64,000 nucleotides of DNA from Trueperaceae bacterium (GTDB taxonomy: Bacteria > Deinococcota > Deinococci > Deinococcales > Trueperaceae): NCBI GenBank assembly GCA_036381035.1, contig DASVDQ010000024.1, positions 161,742-225,741 on the forward strand. The letters run 5' to 3'. Position 1 is the first letter of the stretch. The number at the start of each line of letters is the position of its first letter. The notes beneath the pieces are model-generated. The model saw nothing but the letters and a program-made list of their open reading frames with translations. It had not been told where the DNA came from and ran no database searches. The translations under genes were made by a program, and so were the position numbers. This document shows, piece by piece, positions 28,469 to 40,798 of the stretch.

Positions 28469-29608
28469 GTGATCGACTTCGAGCTCTCGCCAGAACAGAA
28501 GCAGTTCCAGGCGCTGGCGCGCGACTTCGTGCGCGACCACGTGATCCCCGTCGCGGCCGAGCACGACCGGCAGGAGACCTACCCCGAGGAGGTCGTGGCC
28601 GCCGCGCACGAGGTCGGCCTGCTCAACGTGGGCGTCCCGCAGGAGGTGGGCGGCCTGGGCCTCGGCATGGTCGACGAGGTCGTGATCGGCGAGGAGCTCG
28701 GCTACGGCTGCATGGGCATCTACACGATCCTCATGGCCTCCGAGCTCGGCATCACGCCCATCCTCATCGCCGGCACGCCGGAGCAGCAGCGCCGCTTCCT
28801 CTCCCCGCTGCTCGAGGGGCCCAGGCTGGCCGCCTTCGCGCTCTCCGAGCCCAACAACGGCTCCGACGCCGCGGCCATGACCACGCGCGCCGAGCTGCGC
28901 TCGGGCGAGGTCGTCCTGAACGGGGTCAAGACGTGGATCTCGAACGGCGGCATCGCCGACGTGATCGTCGTGTTCGCCACGTTCGACCCCGAGCAGCGGC
29001 ACCGCGGCACGCTGGCGGTCGTGGTCGAGAGGGGCGCCGAGGGCCTGAGCGCCCACAAGCTCCACGGCAAGCTGGGCCAGCGCGCGAGCCCGACGTACGA
29101 GCTGGTGTTCGAGGACGTCGTCGTCCCGCGCGCGAACGTGCTGGGCGAGCCGGGCGACGGCTTCAGGATCGCGATGCGGACCCTCGACAAGACGCGCGTG
29201 CCCGTCGCCGCCGGCGCCGTGGGCGTGGCCAGGAGGGCGCTCGACGAGGCCAAGGCCTACGCGCTGCAGCGGCACGCGTTCGGCAGGCCCATCGCCGACT
29301 TCCAGGCGATCCAGTTCAAGCTGGCTGACATGAAGATCGGCGTGGAGACCGCGCGGTGGCAGACCTACCGCGCCGCCTGGCTCGTCGACAGGGGCCTGCC
29401 CCACGGCGAGGCCGCCGCGATCGCCAAGGCCTACGCCTCCGACATGGCGTTCCACGCCGCCCAGGAGGCGATCAACGTCTTCGGCGGCTACGGCTACATG
29501 AACGAGTACCCGGTGGAGAAGCTGATGCGCGACGTGAAGCTGAACCAGATCTACGAGGGCACGAACGAGATCCAGCGCCTCGTCATCGCCCGCAGCGTGC
29601 TGAGGTGA
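28469..29608 (+). CDS. Acyl-CoA dehydrogenase (second of two)
   Basis: A 379-residue paralogue of the previous gene, closest in wording to medium-chain enzymes: [35 protein letters not shown], and the end [20 protein letters not shown], where Glu in the final YEGTNEIQ helps form the active site. GTG at 28469 has GGAGGGGAGA upstream. It lies 34 bases after the first acd and 25 bases before etfB. Two enzymes in one operon suggest different chain lengths or a branched substrate. Confidence 0.95.
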   Translation: MIDFELSPEQKQFQALARDFVRDHVIPVAAEHDRQETYPEEVVAAAHEVGLLNVGVPQEVGGLGLGMVDEVVIGEELGYGCMGIYTILMASELGITPILIAGTPEQQRRFLSPLLEGPRLAAFALSEPNNGSDAAAMTTRAELRSGEVVLNGVKTWISNGGIADVIVVFATFDPEQRHRGTLAVVVERGAEGLSAHKLHGKLGQRASPTYELVFEDVVVPRANVLGEPGDGFRIAMRTLDKTRVPVAAGAVGVARRALDEAKAYALQRHAFGRPIADFQAIQFKLADMKIGVETARWQTYRAAWLVDRGLPHGEAAAIAKAYASDMAFHAAQEAINVFGGYGYMNEYPVEKLMRDVKLNQIYEGTNEIQRLVIARSVLR

Positions 29609-29633
29609 GCCCCGGGAGCGAGCGGAGGAGAGC

Positions 29634-30389
29634 ATGAAGGTACTTACCGTGGTGAGGCAGGTCCCCGACGCCGAGGCGCGCGTGCGCGCCGAGGGCGGTC
29701 GGGTCGACCTGACCGGCGTCACGTTCGTGATGGACGGGATGGACGAGTACGGCGTCGAGGAGGCGATCCGGCTGCGCGAGGCCGGCCACGACCTCGAGAT
29801 CGTGGCCGTGGCCGTGGGCCCGGCGCGCTTCGCCGACGCGCTGCGCACGGCGCTGGCGCTCGGCGCCGACCGCGCCGTCCACGTCGTCACCGACGAGCAG
29901 CTAGACCCCGTCACGCTGGCCGGCGTCGTGGCGCAGGTCGCGCGGGAGGAGGGCGCCGAGCTGGTGCTGACGGGCGGCAAGCAGGCCGACTGGGACAGCT
30001 CGGCCCTCGGCCCCGCGCTGGCCGAGCACCTCGGCTGGCCGCACGCCGACTGGACGACGCGGCTCGAGCTCGCCGGCGGCGAGCTGAGGCTGAGGCACGA
30101 CGTCGACGACGGCGTCGAGGAGCTGACCGTGACCCTGCCCGCCGTCGTCACGACGCAGCAGGGCCTCAACGAGCCGCGCTACCCGACGCTGCCGAACATC
30201 ATGAAGGCCAAGCGCAAGGAGCTGGCCACGCGGGACCTGGCCGCGCTCGGCGCCCCGGCGCCGCGCGTGAGGGTCGTGTCCCAGGAGATCCAGGTGCGGC
30301 CGCGCCTCAACAGGATGATCGACGGCGAGCCGGAGGAGGCCGCGCGGGAGGTCGCCAGGCTGCTGCGCACCGAGGCGAAGGTCATCTAG
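29634..30389 (+). CDS. etfB: Electron transfer flavoprotein beta subunit
   Basis: EtfB (251 residues) with EtfA accepts electrons from the acyl-CoA dehydrogenases encoded just upstream. Motifs: [19 protein letters not shown] near residue 35, [39 protein letters not shown] and [18 protein letters not shown], the recognition loop region. It binds AMP rather than a second FAD. ATG 29634 has GGAGGAGAG upstream. etfA begins 6 bases after its stop. Confidence 0.96.
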   Translation: MKVLTVVRQVPDAEARVRAEGGRVDLTGVTFVMDGMDEYGVEEAIRLREAGHDLEIVAVAVGPARFADALRTALALGADRAVHVVTDEQLDPVTLAGVVAQVAREEGAELVLTGGKQADWDSSALGPALAEHLGWPHADWTTRLELAGGELRLRHDVDDGVEELTVTLPAVVTTQQGLNEPRYPTLPNIMKAKRKELATRDLAALGAPAPRVRVVSQEIQVRPRLNRMIDGEPEEAAREVARLLRTEAKVI

Positions 30390-30395
30390 GAGGCG

Positions 30396-31349
30396 ATGGT
30401 GATCCTGCTAGTCACCGAAGAGAGGCGAGGGCGGCTGAAGAGGAGCGCGGCCGAGCTGGTCACGGCCGCGCGCGAGCTGGGAGGGGACGCCGTCGGGCTG
30501 GTGCTCGGCGCGGACCCCGGGGCGGCCGCCGAGGAGCTGGCCGCCTACCTGCCCAGGGTGACCGCCCTGCGCGGCGCCTTCGCGACGGCCGAGGCCGTCG
30601 CCGCGGCCGCCGCCGACGCGGCGCGCGACCTCGGCGCCGACGTCGTGCTGTTCGCCGCGGACAAGCTGGGGCTCTCGGCCTCGCCGCGCGCGGCCGTGCG
30701 CCTGGGCGGCGCGCTGCTCGACGACGTCACCGCGGTCTCCCGCGAGGGCGGTGCGGTGAGGGCCAAGCGCTTCAGCTACCTCTCGCGCGTCACGGAGACG
30801 GTCGAGGCGCTGGCCAGCCCCGTCGTCGTGTCGGTCAAGACGAACGCGCTCGCGCCGGCCGGTCACGCCGGCGCGCGGGGGACCGTCGAGGTGCGGGAGG
30901 CACCGGCCCCCGCCGACCCGCGCAAGCGCGTGGGCGAGCGCACCGCCGCGCAGGGAGCGCGCCTGCCCCTCGAGGAGGCGCGCGTCGTCGTCGCTGGCGG
31001 GCGCGGCCTGGGCAGCGCCGAGCGCTTCGCCGCGGTCGTCGAGCCGCTCGCCGAGGCGCTGGGTGCGGCCGTCGGCGCGACCCGCGCCGTCGTCGACGCG
31101 GGCTGGCGCCCCTACGCCGAGCAGGTGGGCCAGACCGGCAAGACCGTCGCGCCGGAGCTGTACGTCGCGCTCGGCATCTCCGGGGCGGTGCAGCACCTCT
31201 CGGGCATGAACCGCGCGAAGGTGATCGTGGCGGTGAACAAGGACGCCGACGCTCCGATCTTCAAGGTCGCCGACTACGGCATCGTCGGCGACGTCGCCAG
31301 CGTCGGCCCGGCGCTGCTGGAGGCGGTCAAGGAGACCACGGCGGGATGA
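30396..31349 (+). CDS. etfA: Electron transfer flavoprotein alpha subunit
   Basis: EtfA (317 residues) holds the FAD. The C-terminal FAD domain is clear: [56 protein letters not shown] and [19 protein letters not shown]. The N-terminal half shows the weaker domain I. It passes electrons on to ETF-quinone oxidoreductase, which is not in the window. Its stop overlaps the ATG of the GNAT/C39 gene (ATGA at 31346-31349), so that gene is coupled to the operon. Confidence 0.96.
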   Translation: MVILLVTEERRGRLKRSAAELVTAARELGGDAVGLVLGADPGAAAEELAAYLPRVTALRGAFATAEAVAAAAADAARDLGADVVLFAADKLGLSASPRAAVRLGGALLDDVTAVSREGGAVRAKRFSYLSRVTETVEALASPVVVSVKTNALAPAGHAGARGTVEVREAPAPADPRKRVGERTAAQGARLPLEEARVVVAGGRGLGSAERFAAVVEPLAEALGAAVGATRAVVDAGWRPYAEQVGQTGKTVAPELYVALGISGAVQHLSGMNRAKVIVAVNKDADAPIFKVADYGIVGDVASVGPALLEAVKETTAG

Positions 31350-32479
31350 CGTCGCAGCGCGGCTTCGCGGTCAGGCGCGCCGAGAGGCGCGACCTGGACG
31401 CCCTCGTGGAGCTGGAGCAGGGCTTCCCGGGGGACCGCATCAGCCGCGCCTCCCTCTCCCGTCTGCTGGGCCGCGAGAGCGCCGTCGTGCTCGTCGCCGA
31501 GGCGGGCGGGGAGGTCGTGGGCGACGCGATCGTCCTGTTCCGCAGCGGCTTCCGCACCGCCCGCCTCTACTCGATGATCGTGTCGCCCGAGCACCGCGGC
31601 AAGGGCGTCGCGCGGGCGCTGCTGGCCCAGGCCGAGGCCGCGGCGCGCGAGCGCGGCAGCGTCTCGCTGCGCCTCGAGGTGCGCGAGGACAACAGGGCCG
31701 CCATGGCCCTCTACGGCAGCGAGGGCTACGAGGTCGTGGGCGGCGCGCCCGACTACTACGAGGACGGCACCGGCGCCGTCCGCATGCGCAAGCGGTTCCT
31801 GCCGGGCGGCGCCACTCTCTTCGGCGTGCCGTTCTACGCCCAGTCCCTCGACTTCACCTGCGGGCCGGCCTGCCTGATGATGGCCATGCGCCACCACGGC
31901 TACCCGGTGCCGCTCGAGCGCTGGTTGGAGCTCACGCTGTGGCGCGAGGCCACGACCGTGTTCATGACCTCGGGGCACGGCGGCTGCTCGGCGCACGGGC
32001 TGGCCGCCGCGGCGCTGCGCCGCGGCTTCCAGGCCACGGTCATCACGCGCGACGCCGGCGTGCCGTTCCTCGACAGCGTGAGGGACCCCGCGAAGAAGGA
32101 GGTCATCGCGCTGTCGCACGAGACCTTCGAGCGCGAGATCAAGGCGCTGGGCGGGCGCGTCGAGGTGCGGAGCTTCGGCGTCGGCGACGTCGTCGACGCG
32201 CTGCGCCGCGGCGCGGTGCCCATCGTGCTCGTCTCTGGCTACCGCCTCTACGCGCAGAAGCAGCCCCACTGGGTCGTGATGACGGGCTACGACGACGACA
32301 ACGTCTACCTGCACGACCCGGTCGTCGTCGAGCCGCACGGACGCCTCGACAGCGTGAACCTGGCGCTGCGCCGCGAGGACTTCGACAGGGTCAGCGTCTA
32401 CGGCAAGGCGCGCCACCGCAGCATGGTCGTGCTGGAGCGCTGGGGGCGGGTCATCCGTCGCCGGCCAGATGAGCGATGA
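31346..32479 (+). CDS. GNAT acetyltransferase fused to a C39-type cysteine peptidase
   Basis: A 377-residue two-domain protein. Residues 7-150 are a GNAT domain (VSPEHRGKGVARALLAQAE, the acetyl-CoA loop; then YGSEGYEVVGG). Residues 157-370 are a papain-like C39 peptidase: oxyanion Gln166 and nucleophile Cys172 in QSLDFTCGPACLM, His308 in QPHWVVMTGYDD and Asp324 in YLHDPV. It has no signal peptide and no ABC domain, so it is not a bacteriocin exporter. Related fusions are known next to RimK-like ATP-grasp genes, and here the ATP-grasp gene converges with a 29-base overlap. It may cut or modify what that ligase makes. ATG 31346 overlaps the etfA stop. Confidence 0.88.
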   Translation: MTSQRGFAVRRAERRDLDALVELEQGFPGDRISRASLSRLLGRESAVVLVAEAGGEVVGDAIVLFRSGFRTARLYSMIVSPEHRGKGVARALLAQAEAAARERGSVSLRLEVREDNRAAMALYGSEGYEVVGGAPDYYEDGTGAVRMRKRFLPGGATLFGVPFYAQSLDFTCGPACLMMAMRHHGYPVPLERWLELTLWREATTVFMTSGHGGCSAHGLAAAALRRGFQATVITRDAGVPFLDSVRDPAKKEVIALSHETFEREIKALGGRVEVRSFGVGDVVDALRRGAVPIVLVSGYRLYAQKQPHWVVMTGYDDDNVYLHDPVVVEPHGRLDSVNLALRREDFDRVSVYGKARHRSMVVLERWGRVIRRRPDER

Positions 32480-33326
32480 TCTCCCCGTAGATCTCGGGGT
32501 TCGCCTGGTCCTCCTCGCCCGCCGCGATCGTCGGGTTGTCGTTGACCTCGATCACGAAGTACTGGCCGTCGATCTCCTTGAGGTCGACGCCGTAGAGGCT
32601 CTCCCCGACCGCGTTCGTGGCCGCCAGCGCCGTGCCGAGCAGGCCCCGCGGCGCCTCGTCGCGGGGCACCCCCACGACCTTCGCCCACTCCCCCTCCGGC
32701 GTGCGGTCCATCGGCTTCCACTGCTGCGGGGCGTACTCGTAGCGCACGACGGCGAGCACGCGGCCGGCCAGGGTGATCACGCGCCAGTCGAACTCGCTGG
32801 GGATGTACTGCTGGACGACGATGCGGTCGGCGCGGCGCAGGAAGCGCTTGCCGACGCGGATGAACGCGTCGGGCGTCGTGACCTTGTCGACGTAGGCGCT
32901 GAACGACGAGTTCGGAGCCTTGAGCACCAGCGGCGCTCCGAGCTCCTCGAACAGGCGCGCGGCCCTCACGGCCGTCAGCTCCGACTCCTCGAGGAACCGC
33001 GTCTCCGGCACCGTGACGCCCGCCCTCATCAGGCGCGAGTACATGTTGACCTTGTCGCAGCAGACGCGGATCGCGTCGGAGTGGTCGAGGACCCGCTTGC
33101 CCAGCATCTCGGCGGTGCGCGCCACGACGTAGCTGGTGTTGAGCGGGTCGGTGAGGGCGCGTATGAGGATGCCGTCGTAGTTGCGCAGGTACTTCAGCTC
33201 GTTCTTGAACAGGAAGTCGAGCTCATGCCCGCGCTCGAACGCCGCCAGCCGGAACTCGGTGAGGGCCGTGAGCTCGACCGACGACCTGATCGTGTAGCGC
33301 TCGGTGAAGATGGCTAGCCGCGCCAC
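32451..33326 (-). CDS. RimK-like ATP-grasp ligase
   Basis: A 291-residue ATP-grasp enzyme expected to join a carboxylate to an amino group with ATP. Seen: the preceding alpha/beta part (YDGILIRALTDPL), KVNMYSRLMRAGVTVPETRF (start of the ATP-grasp lid region), LVLKAPNSSFSAYVDKVT (the ATP-binding Lys and Ser-rich loop), DWRVITLAGRVLAVVRYE, and the metal-binding EIDGQYFVIEVNDNPTI. It starts at GTG 33326, 13 bases inside the RLAN-domain gene. In other bacteria the RLAN and ATP-grasp parts are one protein; here they are two. Substrate unknown: RimK itself adds glutamate to ribosomal protein S6, but this branch has no fixed function. Confidence 0.88.
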   Translation of the reverse strand: MARLAIFTERYTIRSSVELTALTEFRLAAFERGHELDFLFKNELKYLRNYDGILIRALTDPLNTSYVVARTAEMLGKRVLDHSDAIRVCCDKVNMYSRLMRAGVTVPETRFLEESELTAVRAARLFEELGAPLVLKAPNSSFSAYVDKVTTPDAFIRVGKRFLRRADRIVVQQYIPSEFDWRVITLAGRVLAVVRYEYAPQQWKPMDRTPEGEWAKVVGVPRDEAPRGLLGTALAATNAVGESLYGVDLKEIDGQYFVIEVNDNPTIAAGEEDQANPEIYGEIIAHLAGDG

Positions 33327-33938
33327 GAGCCCATCCCCTCGAGGAGCGACCTGTCGTCCTCGGTGAGCTCCCCGAACGGCAGCGGCTCGATGGCCGAGAG
33401 CAGGTACTCCTTCGTCGTCACGACGATCCTCACCTTCATCAGCGGCAGGCGGTACGTCTCGAACAGCAGCCGGCCCAGCTCCTCGTACTCGGGCACGTGC
33501 GTCTTGCCCATCACCAGGCGCAGGACGTCGATGCGGTGGTCGACCGGCAGGTGCTGCACGAGGACCGCGTACTTGCCGGTGTAGGAGAGGCCCTTGCGGC
33601 GCTGCTCGATCGTCTCGACGTCGAGGAGCAGCTCGCCGCGGCTCGAGAACGGGTTGATCGGGTAGGCGAGCAGCGGCGGCGGGGGGAAGCGGTCCGTTAC
33701 CGTCTCGTGGGGCGGCACGGGTATGCCGGCGAGGCGCGCCTTCTCCATCGCGATGGGCACGACGTAGGCGTCGAGCGCCTCCTGCGTAGTGGGCAGCACG
33801 CGCAGGCCGGCGAGCTCGGCGTCGAGGGACGCGTAGTAGCCGCTCGTCAGGTAGGTGTAGTCGCCCGAGAGGTTCGCGACCTGCGCCAGGTCGCCGAACC
33901 GCTGCCTGTCGAGGTGGAACAGGACGGGGGCTTCGGGG

Positions 33939-33949
<11 letters not shown>
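33314..33949 (-). CDS. RLAN-domain protein (RimK-like ATP-grasp N-terminal domain) as a separate gene
   Basis: The 211-residue protein matches the domain normally found at the N terminus of a RimK-like ATP-grasp branch: LSGDYTYLTSGYYASLDAEL near residue 27, then PSTQEALDAY-like LPTTQEALDAYVVP, PPPLLAYPINPFSSRGELL, and KVRIVVTTKEYLLSAIEPLP. Its ATG at 33949 overlaps the end of pgk by 11 bases, and its stop overlaps the ligase start by 13 bases. The domain is predicted to bind the substrate or the partner enzyme; no activity is known to me. The identification rests on wording and on the adjacent ligase. Confidence 0.75.
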
Positions 33950-37218
<3,269 letters not shown>

Positions 37219-37219
37219 G

Positions 37220-38893
37220 ATGAGGCGTTCGGCAGTGAGCGGACTCGTCGACACGGCGGGGGCAGGGGAGAAGGGCGGCGCCGTGCGCGGGGTGCTCGCC
37301 GCCGCGCTGGCCGCGCCGCGTAGGAGGGCCCTCGCGGCCGTCGCCGCGGCCCTCGCGCTCCTGGGGGCGGGCGTCGCGCTGGCGCAGCCGGGCTCGCAGA
37401 TCGTGATCGGCCTGCAGGCCGAGCCGGTCACCCTCGACGTCGCCCAGCTCAGCGACTACAACTCCTCGCGCGCCGCGATGGAGATGTACGAGGGCCTGGT
37501 GCGCTTCAAGGACGGCTCCACCGAGATCGAGCCCGGCCTGGCCGAGAGCTGGGAGGTGTCGGACGACGGCCTCGTCTACACGTTCCACCTGCGCCCCGGC
37601 GTGACCTTCCACGACGGCACCCCCGTGAACGCCGAGGCCGTGAGGTTCAGCTTCGAGCGGCAGATCGACCCCGAGCACCCGTACCACGACACCGGCGAGT
37701 TCCCCTACGCCGAGTTCACGCTGGGCGCGATCGACACGATCGAGGTCGTCGACGACCTCACGGTGCGCATCACTCTCAAGGAGACCTTCGCCCCGTTCCT
37801 CGCGAACATGGCGATGCACGCGGCCGCCATCGTCAGCCCCTCGGCCGTGATGCAGTACGGGCGCGACTTCTCCGAGCACCCCGTCGGCGCGGGCCCCTAC
37901 CGCTTCGTCTCCTGGCAGCGCGGCGTCGAGGTGATCCTCGGGGCCAACCCCGACTACTGGCGGGGCGCGCCCCGGGTGGAGCGGCTGATCTTCCGGCCGA
38001 TCGTCGAGGACCAGGCGCGCCTGGCGGCCCTGGAGGCCGGCGAGATCGACCTGGCCGTGAACCTCCCGCCCGACGACCTGCCGCGCCTGCGCGAGGACCC
38101 GCGCTTCACGTTCGCCGAGCAGCCCGGCATGCACACCTGGTACCTCGTCTTCAACGTGACGAAGGAGCCGTTCGACGACCCGCGCGTCAGGCAGGCGGTG
38201 GCCCACGCGATCGACCGCGACGCGATCGTGCAGGCGATCCTCGGCGGCACCGGCGAGACGGCCGCGAACTTCCTGCCGCCCGTCGTGTGGGGCTACGCCG
38301 ACGACGTGCAGGCGTACCCCTACGACCCCGAGCGCGCCCGCGAGCTCCTCGCCGAGGCCGGGTACCCCGACGGCTTCTCCGTCGAGTTCTGGGTGCCGGA
38401 GTCGGGCTCCGGCATGCAGCAGTCTGTCGCCATGGGCACGGTGATCCAGGACTTCCTGGGGCGCGTCGGCATCGACGTGACGATCCAGCAGTTCGAGTGG
38501 GGCACCTACCTCGACCGCGTGATCGTGCCGGTCGACGAGGCCGACTCGGTCCCGGCGATGTTCGAGATGTCGTGGATCGGCGACAACGGCGACCCGGACA
38601 ACTTCCTCTACATCCTCCTCTCCGGCGACCAGTTCCCGCCCAACGGCTTCAACCTCGGCTACTACGACAACGACGAGGTCGACGAGCTCCTGCGCACCGC
38701 CCGCACGGTCACGGACCAGGCCGAGCGCGTGCCGCTCTACGAGGAGGCGCAGCGGCTGATCATGGCCGACCTGCCCGTGCTCCCCGTCGACCACGAGACG
38801 CAGATCGTCGTCCACGACAGCGCCATCCAGGGGTTCGTGCCGCACCCCACCGGCGTGTTCAGGTTCGAGAACGTCGAGGTGGTCGGCCGGTAG
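37220..38893 (+). CDS. ABC transporter substrate-binding protein, peptide/nickel family (SBP family 5)
   Basis: The 557-residue protein has a long, basic N-terminal region and a signal segment (ALAAVAAALALLGAGVALA, then QPGSQI). The mature part is an SBP_bac_5 protein: LTFHLRPGVTFHDGTPV-like VYTFHLRPGVTFHDG, ETAANFLPP, and DPERARELLAEAGYPDGF. It would bind di- or oligopeptides outside the membrane and deliver them to the two permeases downstream. ATG 37220 has GGAGGTGAG about 7 bases upstream; a GTG at 37196 is in frame inside the DUF1028 gene. Confidence 0.92.
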   Translation: MRRSAVSGLVDTAGAGEKGGAVRGVLAAALAAPRRRALAAVAAALALLGAGVALAQPGSQIVIGLQAEPVTLDVAQLSDYNSSRAAMEMYEGLVRFKDGSTEIEPGLAESWEVSDDGLVYTFHLRPGVTFHDGTPVNAEAVRFSFERQIDPEHPYHDTGEFPYAEFTLGAIDTIEVVDDLTVRITLKETFAPFLANMAMHAAAIVSPSAVMQYGRDFSEHPVGAGPYRFVSWQRGVEVILGANPDYWRGAPRVERLIFRPIVEDQARLAALEAGEIDLAVNLPPDDLPRLREDPRFTFAEQPGMHTWYLVFNVTKEPFDDPRVRQAVAHAIDRDAIVQAILGGTGETAANFLPPVVWGYADDVQAYPYDPERARELLAEAGYPDGFSVEFWVPESGSGMQQSVAMGTVIQDFLGRVGIDVTIQQFEWGTYLDRVIVPVDEADSVPAMFEMSWIGDNGDPDNFLYILLSGDQFPPNGFNLGYYDNDEVDELLRTARTVTDQAERVPLYEEAQRLIMADLPVLPVDHETQIVVHDSAIQGFVPHPTGVFRFENVEVVGR

Positions 38894-38902
38894 GACCCTG
38901 GG

Positions 38903-39850
38903 ATGTTCGCCTACCTGGTCAGGCGCCTGCTCGTCACCGTCCCCACGCTGCTCGGGGTGAGCGTGGTCGTGTTCCTCTCGCTCCACCTCACCCCGGGCGA
39001 CCCCGCCCAGGTGATGCTCGGCCCCAAGGCGACGGCGACCTCGCTCGCCGCGCTGCGCCAGGAGCTGGGCCTCGACAGGCCGGTGCCCGTCCAGTACGCG
39101 CGCTGGCTCCGGGGCGTCGTGACCGGCGACTGGGGGCGCAGCATCCAGCTCAAGGCGCCGGTGCTCTCGCTCGTGTGGCAGCGCTTCCAGGCGACGCTCG
39201 TGCTCTCCGCCGCCGCGCTGCTCGTCGCCGTGTCCGCCGGCGTGACGCTGGGCGTGTTCTCGGCCGCCAGAGCGGGGTCGCTCGCCGACCGCGCGGCGAT
39301 CGCGACCAGCCTCGTCGGCTACTCCCTGCCGCCCTTCTTCCTCGGGATCGTGCTGCAGGTCGTGTTCGGCCTGCGGCTCGACCTGTTCCCCGTCACCGGC
39401 ATGCTGCCGCCCGGCGGGGGCGGGTTCGCCGACATGCTGCCGCACCTGGTGCTGCCCTCGCTGACCCTCGCCGCCGGGATCGGCGCGCTGCTGGCGCGGA
39501 TGACGCGGTCGACGATGATGGACGTCTTCGGCCAGGACTTCGTGCGCACGGCGCGGGCCAAGGGCCTGCGCCCGCGGGTGGTGACGATGCAGCACGTCTT
39601 CCGCAACGCCCTGATCCCCATCCTCACGGTCATCGGCCTGCAGATCGGCTACGTGCTCGGCGGCGCGGTGCTCGTCGAGCAGGTGTTCTCGTGGCCCGGC
39701 ATCGGCACGCTGGCCGTGAACGCGATCCTGGCCCGCGACTTCCCGCTCGTCCAGGGCGTCTCGCTCGTCGTCGCCACCTCGTACGTGTTCGCGAACCTCG
39801 TCACCGACGTCGCCTACGCGCTCGTAGACCCGCGCGTGACGTTCTCGTGA
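38903..39850 (+). CDS. Peptide ABC transporter permease, DppB/OppB type
   Basis: The 315-residue membrane protein begins MFAYLVRRLLVTVPTLLGVS, the usual DppB start, and carries LSLHLTPGDPAQVMLGPKAT plus the ATPase-coupling segment FVRTARAKGLRPRVVTMQHV. Six hydrophobic spans are expected. It starts 9 bases after the binding protein gene and its stop overlaps the start of the DppC gene (GTGA). It forms a heterodimeric channel with that protein. Confidence 0.94.
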   Translation: MFAYLVRRLLVTVPTLLGVSVVVFLSLHLTPGDPAQVMLGPKATATSLAALRQELGLDRPVPVQYARWLRGVVTGDWGRSIQLKAPVLSLVWQRFQATLVLSAAALLVAVSAGVTLGVFSAARAGSLADRAAIATSLVGYSLPPFFLGIVLQVVFGLRLDLFPVTGMLPPGGGGFADMLPHLVLPSLTLAAGIGALLARMTRSTMMDVFGQDFVRTARAKGLRPRVVTMQHVFRNALIPILTVIGLQIGYVLGGAVLVEQVFSWPGIGTLAVNAILARDFPLVQGVSLVVATSYVFANLVTDVAYALVDPRVTFS

Positions 39851-40725
39851 GCCTGGCGACCACGGCGGGCGCGGCGGCCGCGCCGCGCCGGCGCTCGACG
39901 TTCCGTCGCTTCCTGGGCGAGCCCGTCGCCCTGGTCTCCTTCGCGTTCCTCGCCGTCGTGGTCGCCGCCGCGGCCCTGGCGCCGTGGCTCGGCCTGCCCG
40001 ACCCGGTGCGCGGGTCGCTGATCGACCGCCTCCGGCCGCCCCTCACCCCGGGCCACCCGCTCGGCACCGACGAGTTCGGTCGCGACCTGCTGTCGCGGGT
40101 CGTGTGGGGCGCGCGCGTCTCGCTCGGCGTCGGCTTCGGGGCGGTGGGGTTGGCGGTCGTCTGCGGCGTGACCCTCGGCCTCGTGAGCGGCTACCTGGCC
40201 GGCGCCTTCGACTTCTGGGTGCAGCGTCTCGTGGACCTGCTCATGGCCTTCCCCTACATCCTGCTGGCGCTGATCGTCGTGGCGATCCTCGGCCCCGGCC
40301 TCGGCAACACGATGCTGGCCATCGCCATCGCCGGCGTGCCCTACTACGTGCGCATCGCTCGCGGCAGCGCGCTGAGCCTGCGGAGCCGGGAGTTCGTGGA
40401 GGCCGCCGTGGCGTCGGGCGCGCGCACGCCGTGGATCCTGGCCAGGCACGTGCTCGCGAACAGCCTCAGCCCCATACTCGTGGCCGCGACCCTCGACGTG
40501 GGCTTCATGATCATGGCCGCGGCCGGCATGAGCTTCCTCGGCCTCGGCGCCCAGCCGCCGCTGGCCGAGTGGGGCGTGATGCTCTCGAACGGTCGGCAGT
40601 TCCTGCGCGTCGCGCCCTGGGTGTCGCTGGTGCCCGGCGTGACGATCTTCCTCGTCGTCCTGGCGCTGAACCTGCTGGGCGACAGGCTGCGCGACCTGCT
40701 GGACCCGCGGGCCACGGGGCGGTAG
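39847..40725 (+). CDS. Peptide ABC transporter permease, DppC/OppC type
   Basis: The 292-residue permease has HPLGTDEFGRDLLSRVVWGA, the DppC signature, and the coupling segment SREFVEAAVASGARTPWILA. GTG at 39847 overlaps the DppB stop by four bases. No DppD or DppF ATPase gene follows: the next feature is a palindromic terminator and then ileS on the other strand. The ATPases must be encoded elsewhere or shared with another importer. Confidence 0.94.
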   Translation: MSLATTAGAAAAPRRRSTFRRFLGEPVALVSFAFLAVVVAAAALAPWLGLPDPVRGSLIDRLRPPLTPGHPLGTDEFGRDLLSRVVWGARVSLGVGFGAVGLAVVCGVTLGLVSGYLAGAFDFWVQRLVDLLMAFPYILLALIVVAILGPGLGNTMLAIAIAGVPYYVRIARGSALSLRSREFVEAAVASGARTPWILARHVLANSLSPILVAATLDVGFMIMAAAGMSFLGLGAQPPLAEWGVMLSNGRQFLRVAPWVSLVPGVTIFLVVLALNLLGDRLRDLLDPRATGR

Positions 40726-40752
40726 GACGGCTCCTCGGGCCGCGCGACGCCA

Positions 40753-40778
40753 GGGGCCCGGGCGCGCGCCCGGGCCCC
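40753..40778. terminator. Palindrome between the dpp-type operon and ileS, bidirectional terminator
   Basis: GGGGCCCGGGCGC at 40753-40765 is followed directly by its exact complement at 40766-40778, a 26-base perfect palindrome 27 bases after the DppC stop and 21 bases beyond the ileS stop. It has no T tract on either side. Confidence 0.6.
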
Positions 40779-40798
40779 GTGCCCGCGGGCGCGGCGCC